Shown here: positions 26,047 through 34,143 of the stretch, piece by piece
Layout of the letters: every line of letters starts with the position of its first letter
Position numbering within the stretch: the stretch's first letter is position 1
NCBI GenBank assembly: GCA_964496575.1
Contig: CAZCAC010000039.1
Coordinates: forward strand, 4,464-68,463
Origin: CAZCAC01 sp964496575
GTDB lineage: Bacteria > Planctomycetota > UBA1135 > GCA-002686595
Direction of reading: 5' to 3'
DNA: 64,000 nt
Notes under the pieces: model-generated
Told to the model about the DNA's origin: nothing
The model's input: only the letters and a program-made list of their open reading frames with translations
Databases searched by the model: none
Program-made: the position numbers and the translations under genes

Positions 26047-27216
26047 TTACTCGCTGGCGGCAGAGGGGGAAGCGCCGGATGCGCTCTCCAGGCCCTCGTC
26101 GACGAGGAACTCCGCCGCGACGGCGTCGGCCACCGGAATCGCATCGGGGGTCAAACAGTAGCCGTCGGTGTCGGAGCGCATGAGCAGCTCGAGCTCGAGC
26201 AAACGTCGTGCGGTGATCAGCGCCGGATCGTCGGGCTCCTCCCAGGCCGCGGTGCGCCTCGCTTCAGCGGGATCGACGCCTCGAGCGGTGCGCAGACCGA
26301 TCCACCACGTCTCTCCGAGCTTGGCCTGAGGAGAAAGGCGCTCGCTCCAGACCCGAGTCGTCTCACCGCTCGCGATGCGGCGAAGGTAGTCGTCGACGTC
26401 GTCGACGTTGCCGGAGCGCTCTCGATCGAGATGACTCACCGCGGAAGGGCCGAGGCCCACGTAGCTTCCGTTCCGCCAGTAGTTCTGGTTGTGGCGACAC
26501 TCCTTCCCGGGTGAGGCGTAGTTGGAGATCTCGTAGGGCGGCAGACCGCGAGACGACGCCAGCTCTCTCGTGATCGAGAGCAACTCGAGCTCCACCTCCT
26601 CGCTCGCGGGAGTGAGACGACCGTCGCGAAGCCAGCGTGAGAAGGTCGTCTCTCGCTCGAACGCGAGGTTGTACGCCGCGAGATGGTCCGGCCGCAGGTC
26701 GAGGATGCGCGAGAGCGACTCGCGCCAGCGATCGGGGCGGTGATCCGGCGCCGCGTAGATCACGTCGATGTTGATCGAAGCGAAGCCGGCCGCCCTTGCT
26801 GCGTCGTAGGCGCGGAAGGCCTGATCGGCGTCGTGGACGCGGCCGAACAACTCGAGCGTGGTGGACTCGAGCGACTGGAAGCCGATCGAGATCCGGTTCA
26901 CTCCGAGATCGAGGAGCGCCGTCACCTTCTCGTGATCCAGGCTCTCCGGGTTGCACTCGATGCTGACCTCTTCCGCCGAGTCGCGGAACGAGGTGATGCG
27001 ATGCACGCCGTCCAGGAGCGTGCGCAGCTGGGTGACGTCGAGCAGGGAAGGTGTACCGCCACCGAGGAACAAGGTACGTGGACGATGGGGCGCGCGCTCT
27101 TCGGCCTCGGTGAGGATCGCTTCGACGAAGGCGTCCAGGTCGTGACCTTCCGAGGGCAGGGAGTAGAAGTCGCAGTAGTGGCACTTCGCCACGCAGAACG
27201 GCACGTGCAGGTACAG
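26047..27216 (-). CDS. hemW: Radical SAM protein HemW (heme chaperone, HemN-like)
   Basis: About 385-389 residues. The radical-SAM cysteines are CVAKCHYC (CxxxCxxC, the HemN/HemW type), followed by LFLGGGTPSLLD and SIECNPESLD, and NYWRNGSYVGLGPSAVSH late in the protein. HemW proteins bind heme rather than oxidise coproporphyrinogen and lack the HemN N-terminal extension, as here. The conserved beginning LYLHVPFC requires a start before GTG 27204. Back to the first in-frame stop there is no ATG, GTG or TTG, so CTG 27216 is proposed, with GTG 27204 as the alternative that loses four residues. The gene follows the sigma-factor gene by 37 bp. Confidence 0.85.
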   Translation of the reverse strand: MYLHVPFCVAKCHYCDFYSLPSEGHDLDAFVEAILTEAEERAPHRPRTLFLGGGTPSLLDVTQLRTLLDGVHRITSFRDSAEEVSIECNPESLDHEKVTALLDLGVNRISIGFQSLESTTLELFGRVHDADQAFRAYDAARAAGFASINIDVIYAAPDHRPDRWRESLSRILDLRPDHLAAYNLAFERETTFSRWLRDGRLTPASEEVELELLSITRELASSRGLPPYEISNYASPGKECRHNQNYWRNGSYVGLGPSAVSHLDRERSGNVDDVDDYLRRIASGETTRVWSERLSPQAKLGETWWIGLRTARGVDPAEARRTAAWEEPDDPALITARRLLELELLMRSDTDGYCLTPDAIPVADAVAAEFLVDEGLESASGASPSAASE

Positions 27217-27253
27217 CGCCGTACCCTCGGCGCCGCGGGTCGGTCGCGGAGGT

Positions 27254-28132
27254 CTACTTTCTTCGGCTCGTCCTTCGGTTCGACTTCTTGAGTTCGTGGC
27301 TCTTGACCTCTCCGCTCATCACCGCGTAGAGCTTGCGCAAGGCGTCCTGTTCGATCTGGCGAACGCGCTCGCGGGTGAGGCCGACGATCTTACCGATTTC
27401 CTTGAGGGTCATCGGATCTTGTTGGTCCCCGAGGCCGTAGCGCAGGCGGAGGATCGTCGCGTCTCGTTCGTCGATGACGTCGAGCAATTGCTCCAGGCGA
27501 CGCAAGAGGTCCACGTTGACGATCTGCTCGTCGGGGGGGCGCACCCCCTGATCCTGAACGGTGTCCTGCGGCTGCGAGAGGACGTCGAGCGATACCTGCG
27601 GCCCCAATCCCGAGGCGGCGATCGTGCGCTTGAGCAGCGGCCAGTTGTTGCGGGGAATGCCCAGCTCCTCGGCGACCTCCTCGACACTGGGATTCCGGCC
27701 GAGGTGATAAGCGAGCTCCTGACTGACCACGCGCCACTTGGAGATCAGCTCGTTCATGTAGCTGGGGACGCGCACCGACTTGACCGTGTTGGTCAGCGCG
27801 CGGCGGATCGCCTGCTTGATCCACCAGGTGCCGTAGGTGGAGAAACGACAACCCGCGCCCGGGTCGAACTTCTCCGCCGCCTTCATCAGCCCGAGGTTGC
27901 CTTCCGCGATCAGGTCGGGAAGGGAGAGGCCCCGGTCGGAGTAGATCTTGGCCACCGAGACGACCAGCCTCAGGTTGGCGCGGATCAGGTGCTCCCGGGC
28001 TTCCAGGTCACCTTGCTGAATACGGCGCCCGAGCTCCTTCTCCTCGTCGGCGGTGAGGAGGGGGACTTCGTTGATCTCCCGGAGATAGGTCTCGAGACAG
28101 CGTTCGGCAGAAATGGCAGGCCTCCCGGCCAG
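27254..28132 (-). CDS. RNA polymerase sigma factor, RpoD/SigA/RpoS family
   Basis: About 290 residues. Region 1.2 is CLETYLREINEVPLLTADEE. Region 2 includes NLRLVVSVAKIY, the LSLPDLIAEGNLGLMKA core-binding helix and the -10 reading FSTYGTWWIKQAIRRAL. Region 3 has RNPSVEEVAEELGI, and region 4 has the TLKEIGKIVGLTRERVRQIE helix-turn-helix. It lacks region 1.1, so it is probably a group 2 or short primary sigma. No ATG, GTG or TTG exists in frame upstream of region 1.2 before the stop near 28374. CTG 28132, CTG 28147 or ATT 28114 are possible starts, so the start is uncertain. Confidence 0.88.
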   Translation of the reverse strand: MAGRPAISAERCLETYLREINEVPLLTADEEKELGRRIQQGDLEAREHLIRANLRLVVSVAKIYSDRGLSLPDLIAEGNLGLMKAAEKFDPGAGCRFSTYGTWWIKQAIRRALTNTVKSVRVPSYMNELISKWRVVSQELAYHLGRNPSVEEVAEELGIPRNNWPLLKRTIAASGLGPQVSLDVLSQPQDTVQDQGVRPPDEQIVNVDLLRRLEQLLDVIDERDATILRLRYGLGDQQDPMTLKEIGKIVGLTRERVRQIEQDALRKLYAVMSGEVKSHELKKSNRRTSRRK

Positions 28133-28357
28133 GACACTGGCGGACAGGGCGAGCGGAGGATTCCCGGGGATCTCCCCGGGCGAGGTGGGATCGGGATCGA
28201 TGGATACGCCCCTCGGGGGGCTCGTCGGAGTCCTGATCGACCCCGCGAGGGGGCGGTCTTGAGTCCGGATGGGGTCCGTGCGCGGATGGAAGGACGTAGC
28301 GCCGCGCCCCCTCCGGTCGGTACCCTGGGCGGGGGCCCCCTGGCTCCCGACCCCGAT

Positions 28358-29668
28358 ATGAAAGAGACTTCACTCGACCGGATCATCACCGAGGAGGACT
28401 TCCGCGAGACCCTGGTCGTCGAATCGGACATGTTCTTCCGGCTGGCCAACACCCTCCAGGGCAAGGCCGAGCAGCCCTGGAAGCGCCGGCACCTCTACCA
28501 GCTGGTGATCGAGGCGGACGCCCTCGAGGTGTTCATGGACGACCACGGGGCCCGCCACAACCGCGAGTTCTTCTTCATGAGGGAGCTGGTCGCCTCGGTT
28601 CGCGGCTTCGCCCAGGCGGGGTTCGCCGTGCGGCACCTCGAGTACCGCCTCGACAGCTACGGCACCCACCTCTCCCTCTACCCCGAGAAGGAGGCCGCCG
28701 CCAAGGACTCGCTGACCTACGTCGGCACCTTCATCCGCCGGACGATCGAGTCCCTGCTCGTGGGGTGCCGGGAGGAGGCCGAGCGCTGCGTCCTCCAATG
28801 GGGGGATAAGTTATTCCCAGAGGAGCATTATCGCACCTCTCAGATCCACGTGAAGCTCCCCCGGAACCTCGGCGAGGAGCTGATCGAGGACGAGGAACAG
28901 AAGATTGCAGAGGTGGCCAGCAAGTATCTGCAGATCTGCGAGATGTTCGACGAGATCGCCATCCACCGGATCACCGATGTACGCGCCCGGGAGGCGTTCC
29001 TGGTCAACCGCTGCTCGGAGGAGCGGGCCCGCGTCTACGAGGCGACGGTCCACAATCTGCAGTCGATCTACGACACCTACATCAAGAACACCACCATCGA
29101 GGCGGGGGACGTCCGGTTGCCGAAGCTGCGGGGGCACACCTCCGCGGCGTTCCACCTGCTCGAGGCGGTGACCCTCCTGATCCACTTCGTCGAGCGGCAC
29201 GAGGCGGCCCAGCGCGCCGGCGGCGAGTCGGGGTGCATAACCGACTACGTCGATCGGGCGGCGGTTCGCGACGTCACCCTCAACCACCTGCTCTTCTGGT
29301 GCCGGGAGCTGATCGATCTGGGGCGCGGAGTCGCCCGGGACATCCTCTCCAGCTTCACCAACGTCCAGGAGCTGGAGGTCGAGGTGCCCGACGAGCTGGT
29401 CGTCCACGCCCGGCCGGCCTCTCTGATCGTAGGGATCGTCGAGCACTACGGGACCCCTGTCGAGCTGGAGGTCGCGGGCAGCATCTGCAACGCGGGATCG
29501 ATCCTTGAGGTGATGATAGCGGTAGGATCACATCCAGATAGCAGGAACTACGTCTTCCGCGGCGATGAGAATCCCCTCCGCGACATCAAGCAGCTGTTCG
29601 AGTCGGGGCTGGGCGAGGCCGGGCTGTCGAAGCTGCCCTCCTCCCTCGACTACCTGAAGGGGAACTGA
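28358..29668 (+). CDS. Large uncharacterised protein with C-terminal HPr domain
   Basis: 436 residues from ATG 28358. Residues 1-335 are a mostly helical region I do not recognise, rich in charged and aromatic residues. Residues 340-420 match HPr: VHARPASLIV contains the phosphorylatable His350, and NAGSILEVMIAVG contains Ser381. The His-Ser spacing of 31 equals the His15-Ser46 spacing of classical HPr. HPr passes phosphate from EI to EIIA, or acts as a regulator through Ser phosphorylation. No EI, EII or HPr kinase gene is nearby, so a regulatory phosphorelay role is inferred. It diverges from the sigma-factor gene across 225 bp. Confidence 0.8.
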   Translation: MKETSLDRIITEEDFRETLVVESDMFFRLANTLQGKAEQPWKRRHLYQLVIEADALEVFMDDHGARHNREFFFMRELVASVRGFAQAGFAVRHLEYRLDSYGTHLSLYPEKEAAAKDSLTYVGTFIRRTIESLLVGCREEAERCVLQWGDKLFPEEHYRTSQIHVKLPRNLGEELIEDEEQKIAEVASKYLQICEMFDEIAIHRITDVRAREAFLVNRCSEERARVYEATVHNLQSIYDTYIKNTTIEAGDVRLPKLRGHTSAAFHLLEAVTLLIHFVERHEAAQRAGGESGCITDYVDRAAVRDVTLNHLLFWCRELIDLGRGVARDILSSFTNVQELEVEVPDELVVHARPASLIVGIVEHYGTPVELEVAGSICNAGSILEVMIAVGSHPDSRNYVFRGDENPLRDIKQLFESGLGEAGLSKLPSSLDYLKGN

Positions 29669-29674
29669 GCGGCC

Positions 29675-30409
29675 TCAGATCCCGAGGCGCAGGCGCTCGG
29701 CGAGGACGCTGGGCAGGCCCGCGCCGAGGATCCGGGATACCTCCTTCTCGACGTCGTAGTCCACGCGTCGAATCCAGGCGTAGTCCCGGCGGGCGTCGAA
29801 GACCGCGTAGGCGGCCCGCCAGTCCTCGTCGCGAGGCTGGCCAACGCTCCCGACGTTGATCAGCGCGCGGCGCACGTCACGGAGGTCGATCTCATCTTCT
29901 ACCGTATAGGCCGTTCGCTGGGGGTCATCTTCCAGTCGAAGCAGCGTGACGGGGACGTGGGTGTGTCCGACGAAGCAAACCGACCTCTGCATCGCGTCGA
30001 GCGAGGGATCCGCGTCGGTCGTGCTCTGGATGTAGTCGAAGAGCTCTGGACGATGGTAGGTCCCATGCCCGACCGAGGCGTGCTCCAGGTCGGCGGTGTA
30101 GGGCAAGGCGGCCAACCAGGCGATATCCTGCTCGGTCAAGACGCTCTGGGTCCACCGCACGGCCTCGCGGGCGTAGTTGTTGAAGTACAGGAGGTCGATC
30201 TCTCCGACCGCTGCCGCGTCGTGGTTGCCCTTGACCACGGTCGCGTGGCGCGACTGCAGGATCTCGATGCACTCCCGGGGGGCCGCCCCGTACCCGACCA
30301 CGTCCCCGACGCTGATCACCTGGTCCACACCATCCTCGTCCATGCGGCGAAGCACCGCCTGGAGCGCCGATAGATTCCCGTGGATGTCGCCGAGGACGCC
30401 GTATCTCAT
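29675..30409 (-). CDS. Metallophosphoesterase, YfcE/calcineurin-like
   Basis: 244 residues. All family metal motifs are present: GDIHGN (7-12), GDVVGYG (about 38-44), GNHD (about 61-64) and GHTH with the late His ligands, so it is a dinuclear metal phosphoesterase. Family members act on cyclic nucleotides, dinucleoside polyphosphates or phosphoproteins; the substrate here is unknown. There is no signal peptide. It overlaps the upstream membrane-protein gene by 4 bp and converges with the HPr-fusion gene with 6 bp between stops. Confidence 0.9.
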   Translation of the reverse strand: MRYGVLGDIHGNLSALQAVLRRMDEDGVDQVISVGDVVGYGAAPRECIEILQSRHATVVKGNHDAAAVGEIDLLYFNNYAREAVRWTQSVLTEQDIAWLAALPYTADLEHASVGHGTYHRPELFDYIQSTTDADPSLDAMQRSVCFVGHTHVPVTLLRLEDDPQRTAYTVEDEIDLRDVRRALINVGSVGQPRDEDWRAAYAVFDARRDYAWIRRVDYDVEKEVSRILGAGLPSVLAERLRLGI

Positions 30410-31089
30410 GCTCGTGGGGCAGGGTCAGGAGACGAAAGGCCCTCGATCAGGGACGCCGCGACCCACAGGGCTACCATCGGTGCCAGAGCGGTCACCAGTC
30501 CAGTCGGATTGGAATCTCGAAACCACTCCAGGTTCCGGTCGGCTCGAAAAAAGGTGACCACGGCCCCTCCGAGGGGGTCTGCTGGGGTGAGCCAGCTGGG
30601 CAGGAGCCAGGCCAGGATGGGGAGGAGCCAGGAACGGGCCGGGCTGGGCATCGGAAGCTGCAGGAGGAGCATTCCCAGGCCCGCCACGTGGAGGGTGGTC
30701 AGGGCGAGGGCCAGGGTCAAGATCCCCCACTGGAAGGCCAGGCCTCCGCCGAGGAGAGCGGGAGCGAGGAGGCTGGCCATGGCGCCCACCGCCCCTCCGG
30801 CGATGAGCCCGAGACCTCGAGCAGCGATGCGTCGACCGCGGCCCGCTTGTTGGAGTATCCACCGGTTTTCCCCGAGTGTGGACAACGCCAGGCTGGCACC
30901 GCCCAGGCAGGCCAGGAAGGCGATCTCGTAGGCGATCCTGGAAGCGTCTTCCGGCTGGAGGGCGAGGGCTACCGGGTTGAAGACGACCACCGCGGGCCAC
31001 AGCGCCAGGCAGGCCAGTAGCCAGAACCAGGCGATGGGTCGCCGGAACAATCGAAACACGACCCAGCGACAGACGTCGAGGAGGTACAC
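30406..31089 (-). CDS. Hypothetical multi-pass membrane protein
   Basis: 227 residues with about six hydrophobic helices (around 17-38, 50-70, 90-113, 116-138, 146-163, 195-215), resembling a small permease or a CcmB/ABC-2-like membrane subunit, but no motif settles it. It is translationally coupled to the metallophosphoesterase. It begins just 5 bp from the duplicated sequence at the assembly gap, so upstream partners may be hidden if the gap is real. Confidence 0.65.
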   Translation of the reverse strand: MYLLDVCRWVVFRLFRRPIAWFWLLACLALWPAVVVFNPVALALQPEDASRIAYEIAFLACLGGASLALSTLGENRWILQQAGRGRRIAARGLGLIAGGAVGAMASLLAPALLGGGLAFQWGILTLALALTTLHVAGLGMLLLQLPMPSPARSWLLPILAWLLPSWLTPADPLGGAVVTFFRADRNLEWFRDSNPTGLVTALAPMVALWVAASLIEGLSSPDPAPRA

Positions 31090-31093
31090 GGCG

Positions 31094-31148
31094 AAGTTCT
31101 ATAGCCCTGCGTCCCCCCTTTCCAGCGCTTTTTGTCCGTGGCCGCGAG
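31094..31148 (+). repeat. 55-bp contig-end duplication, left of gap
   Basis: Identical to 31249-31303. An exact copy at both sides of a run of N is the usual trace of two contig ends that share a k-mer overlap and were scaffolded without being merged. Confidence 0.9.
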
Positions 31149-31248
31149 NNNNNNNNNNNNNNNNNNNNNNNNNNNNNNNNNNNNNNNNNNNNNNNNNNNN
31201 NNNNNNNNNNNNNNNNNNNNNNNNNNNNNNNNNNNNNNNNNNNNNNNN
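31149..31248. other. Assembly gap of 100 N
   Basis: Exactly 100 unknown bases, a default spacer length. The flanks are identical for 55 bp, so the true distance may be zero and the two sides may simply overlap. Confidence 0.95.
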
Positions 31249-31303
31249 AAGTTCTATAGCCCTGCGTCCCCCCTTTCCAGCGCTTTTTGTCCGTGGCCGC
31301 GAG
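31249..31303 (+). repeat. 55-bp contig-end duplication, right of gap
   Basis: Exact copy of 31094-31148. Merging the two copies would place the parB start about 217 bp from the membrane-protein start, a normal divergent spacer. Confidence 0.9.
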
Positions 31304-31465
31304 CCGGTACGGGCCAGGATTCGTCTGTGAGGGAGAGGGATGCCCCAGCCGAGGGATTGTCGGCGGTTTTTGCGCGGTGGGCGGGGCCTCCAGACTCTAG
31401 GCTGTGGCCGTACTCGTGGTTCGCCGCGACCGCGATTCCATCCCACGACCGACAGGAGATTCGCC

Positions 31466-32383
31466 TTGGAGAAACGGCTTGGTAGAGGCCTTGGCTCGCT
31501 GCTGGGGACGTCGATCCCCGAGACCGAGGAGACCCCGACCCCCGCGGGCCCCGTGTCGGTGCCGATCGACCAGATCCGGCCCAACCGGCACCAACCCCGG
31601 AAGACCTTCGACCCCGCCAGCCTGGAGGAGCTGCGGGACTCGATCCGGACGCACGGCCTGCTGCAGCCGGTGGTGGTCCGGCAGACCCCGCTCGGTTACG
31701 AGCTGATCGTCGGCGAGCGGCGCTGGCGCGGGGCGCGGTTGGCGGGCCTGCGGGAGATTCCCGCGATCGTCCGGAGCGAGGTCTCGGACGAGGAGATGCT
31801 GGAGCTGGCGCTGGTCGAGAACGTCCAGCGCCGCGACCTGGACGCTCTGGAGAAGGCGCGCGGCTACCAGCAGATGGTCGACCAGCTGGGGCTGACCCAG
31901 GACCAGGTCGCCGCCCGCGTCGGGCTGAAACGCGCGACGATCGCCAACCATCTCCGCCTGCTCGATCTGGACGAGGACGCGCAGAAGGCCCTGACCGAGG
32001 GGCTGCTGTCGATGGGGCACGCCCGCGCCCTGCTCGGCGTCCACGACGAGAGAAAGCGGAGCGAGCTGCTGGGGCGGATCGTGCGAGAAGGGTGGTCGGT
32101 GCGCCAGACCGAGGCCTCGGTCCAGGGGGTGACCACCGGGGGTCGGGGGGAGGCGGAACCGGACGGCACCTCCACTGCCCAGCGCCCGTCGGCTCCGGCG
32201 AAGGAACTGACTCCGGAGGAGCCCTGGGTGAAGGAGGTGCAGCGGCAGATGCAGCTGCAACTGGGCACCAAGGTCAGCCTAGCCAATGGGCCTGGCTACG
32301 TGGGAAAGATCGTCATCGAGTACTACTCGCGCGAGGACCTGGACCGCTTGGTCGAGCTCCTGGCCCCGCGAGAGACCCTCTAG
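31466..32383 (+). CDS. parB: Chromosome partitioning protein ParB (Spo0J family)
   Basis: 305 residues from TTG 31466, supported by AGGAGA 8 bp upstream and by the usual beginning EKRLGRGLGSLLG. The N-terminal CTPase region has HGLLQPVVVRQT and GERRWRGARLAG (GERRxR box). ALVENVQRRDLDALEKARGY precedes the parS-reading helix-turn-helix (GLTQDQVAARVGLKRATIANHLRLL). The C-terminal dimerisation domain covers about 250-305. ParB loads on parS, spreads as a CTP-dependent clamp and recruits SMC and ParA. Its stop codon lies inside an inverted repeat, and a parS site is 137 bp downstream. Confidence 0.95.
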   Translation: MEKRLGRGLGSLLGTSIPETEETPTPAGPVSVPIDQIRPNRHQPRKTFDPASLEELRDSIRTHGLLQPVVVRQTPLGYELIVGERRWRGARLAGLREIPAIVRSEVSDEEMLELALVENVQRRDLDALEKARGYQQMVDQLGLTQDQVAARVGLKRATIANHLRLLDLDEDAQKALTEGLLSMGHARALLGVHDERKRSELLGRIVREGWSVRQTEASVQGVTTGGRGEAEPDGTSTAQRPSAPAKELTPEEPWVKEVQRQMQLQLGTKVSLANGPGYVGKIVIEYYSREDLDRLVELLAPRETL

Positions 32384-32414
32384 AGGTCCGGCCGAAAACG
32401 GCCGAACCTCTAGA
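32379..32414 (+). terminator. Inverted repeat over the parB stop codon
   Basis: TCTAGAGGT-C-CGGCCG then AAAA then CGGCCG-A-ACCTCTAGA: 15 paired bases with one internal C/A mismatch and an AAAA loop. The parB TAG (32381-32383) is within the left arm. There is no T tract; it may terminate parB or stabilise its 3' end. Confidence 0.5.
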
Positions 32415-32435
32415 TCCGTCAACACCTGCGGTGCT

Positions 32436-32502
32436 CCCGCGCCTTCGGCGCGGGGTCGGACTTCGTCTGACCTAGAGAGGCGGCCTTGTCGGCCGCGCCT
32501 CT
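32436..32502. repeat. Three consecutive hairpins before parS
   Basis: CCCGCGCC-TTC-GGCGCGGG (32436-32454), GGTCGGAC-TTC-GTCTGACC (32454-32472, with a G-T pair) and AGAGGCGGCC-TTGTC-GGCCGCGCCTCT (about 32476-32502). They follow the parB inverted repeat and precede the parS palindrome. Role unknown. Confidence 0.5.
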
Positions 32503-32519
32503 GGCGGCGAGAGCCCGGG

Positions 32520-32535
32520 TGTTCCACGTGGAACA
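32520..32535. promoter_or_regulatory. parS centromere site
   Basis: TGTTCCACGTGGAACA is a perfect palindrome and matches the bacterial parS consensus TGTTNCACGTGNAACA at every defined position; the palindrome extends to GGG/CCC on each side. ParB binds here to nucleate the partition complex. Location directly after parB fits origin-proximal parS placement. Confidence 0.92.
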
Positions 32536-32568
32536 CCCGAACCCCAGAGCGCCGATGACGGCGAGAAG

Positions 32569-32608
32569 ATGAGGCGAGGCCCGGCATTCCAGCCGGGCCT
32601 CGCCTCAT
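32569..32608. terminator. Strong bidirectional hairpin between parB and cyclophilin
   Basis: Perfect 17-bp stem ATGAGGCGAGGCCCGGC / GCCGGGCCTCGCCTCAT with loop ATTCCA. It lies between convergent genes, 40 bp from the cyclophilin stop. No T tract, but stem stability makes a two-way terminator likely. Confidence 0.65.
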
Positions 32609-32647
32609 ATCGCGTGCAGGTCGGGATCTCGCTCAGGCGGTGTCTAT

Positions 32648-33703
32648 TCAGGAATCGGCGAGCACCTCGGTCGACAGGATCGACACGGGATCCAGGGGAA
32701 TGTCGGTCGGCTCGGGTTGACCGGTTCGCCCGGTGCGCTCCAGGGTCGGCAGCTCCGAGATCTCCTGCGCGACCTCCAGGCCCTCGATGATCTTCCCAAA
32801 GACCGTGCCTCGAGCGTCCAGATGGTGAGCGTCCGCCACGGTGAGGTTGAAGAGGCTGCCGTTGCTCTCCACCTTCGGAGGCTTGACCACCGAGGCCAGG
32901 AACCCCTCGAAGCAGCTGAGCTCACTCTCCTCCACCTCGACGTCGAAGTCCGCTCCCGTACCTCCGGGCGGCCAGAGCGCCGGTTCGGTGTCCTTGGTGG
33001 CCGGGTCGCCGCCGGCGATGTACTGCCCGGGGCGGATTTGGTGGAACCTGGTGCCATCGAAGAACCCCTCGCCCGCCAGCTTCAGGAAGTTCTCCACGTG
33101 CAGGGGCGCCTCCTCCTGGTAGAGGCCCACCACGATGTCCCCACGGTCGGTCCGGATGCGCACCCTGGGGGCGCCCGCGGGCAGGTCGGGATTGGCGAAG
33201 AAGCGGGGGTGCTCGTCCCGCCAGCTCTTCTCGGCCCCGTACATGCGCCCGAGATGCTCCACCAGGCTCAACGGCGTCACGCTCTCGCCGTAGGTGTACT
33301 TCTCGGCAACCAGCGGATGCTCCGGGTACATCGTGCGGATGCTCGAGAGGGTCGAGAGCGCCTCCTCGTAGCGCCCGTCGGCGCGCAGGTTCTGCGCCGT
33401 GAGGAAGAGCCCCCACGGCCCGGCCACGGTGTCCTTCAGCTCCGCGGTGATGCGGGCCACCTCGTCTGGATCACCGGTGAAGCCCGCCCCGGTTTCCTCG
33501 ATGGCGGCCATCAGCGTCTTCCAGCTCTCATCGACCGCCGCGCGCTCCTTCTGGTTCATGTACTGAACCAAGAGGATGGATGCAGCGATGATGACGGCCA
33601 GAAGAGCTCCCAGCTTCCAGTACTTCTCGACGAATTCGGCCAGCGCGGACTTCTCCTCGACGGGGACGAGCGTGACCTGGGTCGGGGCCTTGTGTTTTGC
33701 CAT
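32648..33703 (-). CDS. Membrane-anchored cyclophilin-type peptidyl-prolyl isomerase
   Basis: 351 residues from ATG 33703 (MAKHKAPTQVTLVP); the open frame further upstream is poor coding sequence. One membrane helix at about 30-48 (LGALLAVIIAASILLVQYM) follows a charged cytoplasmic N-terminus. Residues 50-150 are helical and TPR/YfgM-like. The cyclophilin domain covers about 175-345, with VRIRTDRGDIVVGLYQEEAPLHVENF-type opening split over two strands, EGFFDGTRFHQIRPGQYIAGGDP and a GTVFGKIIEGLEV end. It probably assists folding of exported proteins on the periplasmic side. Confidence 0.87.
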   Translation of the reverse strand: MAKHKAPTQVTLVPVEEKSALAEFVEKYWKLGALLAVIIAASILLVQYMNQKERAAVDESWKTLMAAIEETGAGFTGDPDEVARITAELKDTVAGPWGLFLTAQNLRADGRYEEALSTLSSIRTMYPEHPLVAEKYTYGESVTPLSLVEHLGRMYGAEKSWRDEHPRFFANPDLPAGAPRVRIRTDRGDIVVGLYQEEAPLHVENFLKLAGEGFFDGTRFHQIRPGQYIAGGDPATKDTEPALWPPGGTGADFDVEVEESELSCFEGFLASVVKPPKVESNGSLFNLTVADAHHLDARGTVFGKIIEGLEVAQEISELPTLERTGRTGQPEPTDIPLDPVSILSTEVLADS

Positions 33704-34143
33704 GGTTCTGGGAGGGTAAGGGGCCAATAAGTGTACGTTATATTGGCGGTATGTGGCCTGTTTGTGCTGTGCGATGTGCCGAAGCGGTCGAACTACCGCG
33801 ACGGGAGCCCGCGACCGGAGTCGATCGGCTCGGAGCCGAGCGTGCCCACGGGGGGTCTCCACGACTGGAAGGGAAACAATCCCCGGTGTGATTCGAAAGG
33901 TGCCTCTCCGGGACTCCGTGGCCTCGAGGTCGTCGGGCCAGAAGGGGGCGCATTATAGGCGCCGCACCGATCCAGCCACAAGTAACCCCGGGCTCTGCCG
34001 TACGGAGATGGAGGACTACAACCACAAGAGGGGGACCGGCTACCATGCTGGGCCCATCTCGACCCCGGGGTCGGGGTGTCTATCAGGCGCCGGCCTTCGG
34101 GCCGCCCCCGTCGATCCCTCCAGCCGCCAGGAGCCGTAGGCCC
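33704..34143. other. 440-bp spacer between divergent genes
   Basis: No gene supported. It carries a good minus-strand promoter (33952-33981), implying a leader of about 240 nt before the cyclophilin gene. The leader has small hairpin-forming segments but matches no RNA family I can identify. Confidence 0.45.
33952..33981 (-). promoter_or_regulatory. Promoter candidate for the cyclophilin gene
   Basis: On the minus strand TTGTGG (33981-33976) and a perfect TATAAT (33957-33952) are separated by 18 bp. The AT content stands out in a GC-rich background. Transcription would start about 240 nt upstream of the cyclophilin ATG. Confidence 0.45.

Noticed and set aside
31094..31303. A biological 55-bp direct repeat pair or mobile element footprint
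   Set aside because: The copies sit exactly at the edges of a 100-N gap and are identical, which is best explained by scaffolding.
33738..34046. 102-codon minus-strand open frame upstream of the cyclophilin gene
   Set aside because: It overlaps a good promoter and has random Pro/Arg/Ser composition.
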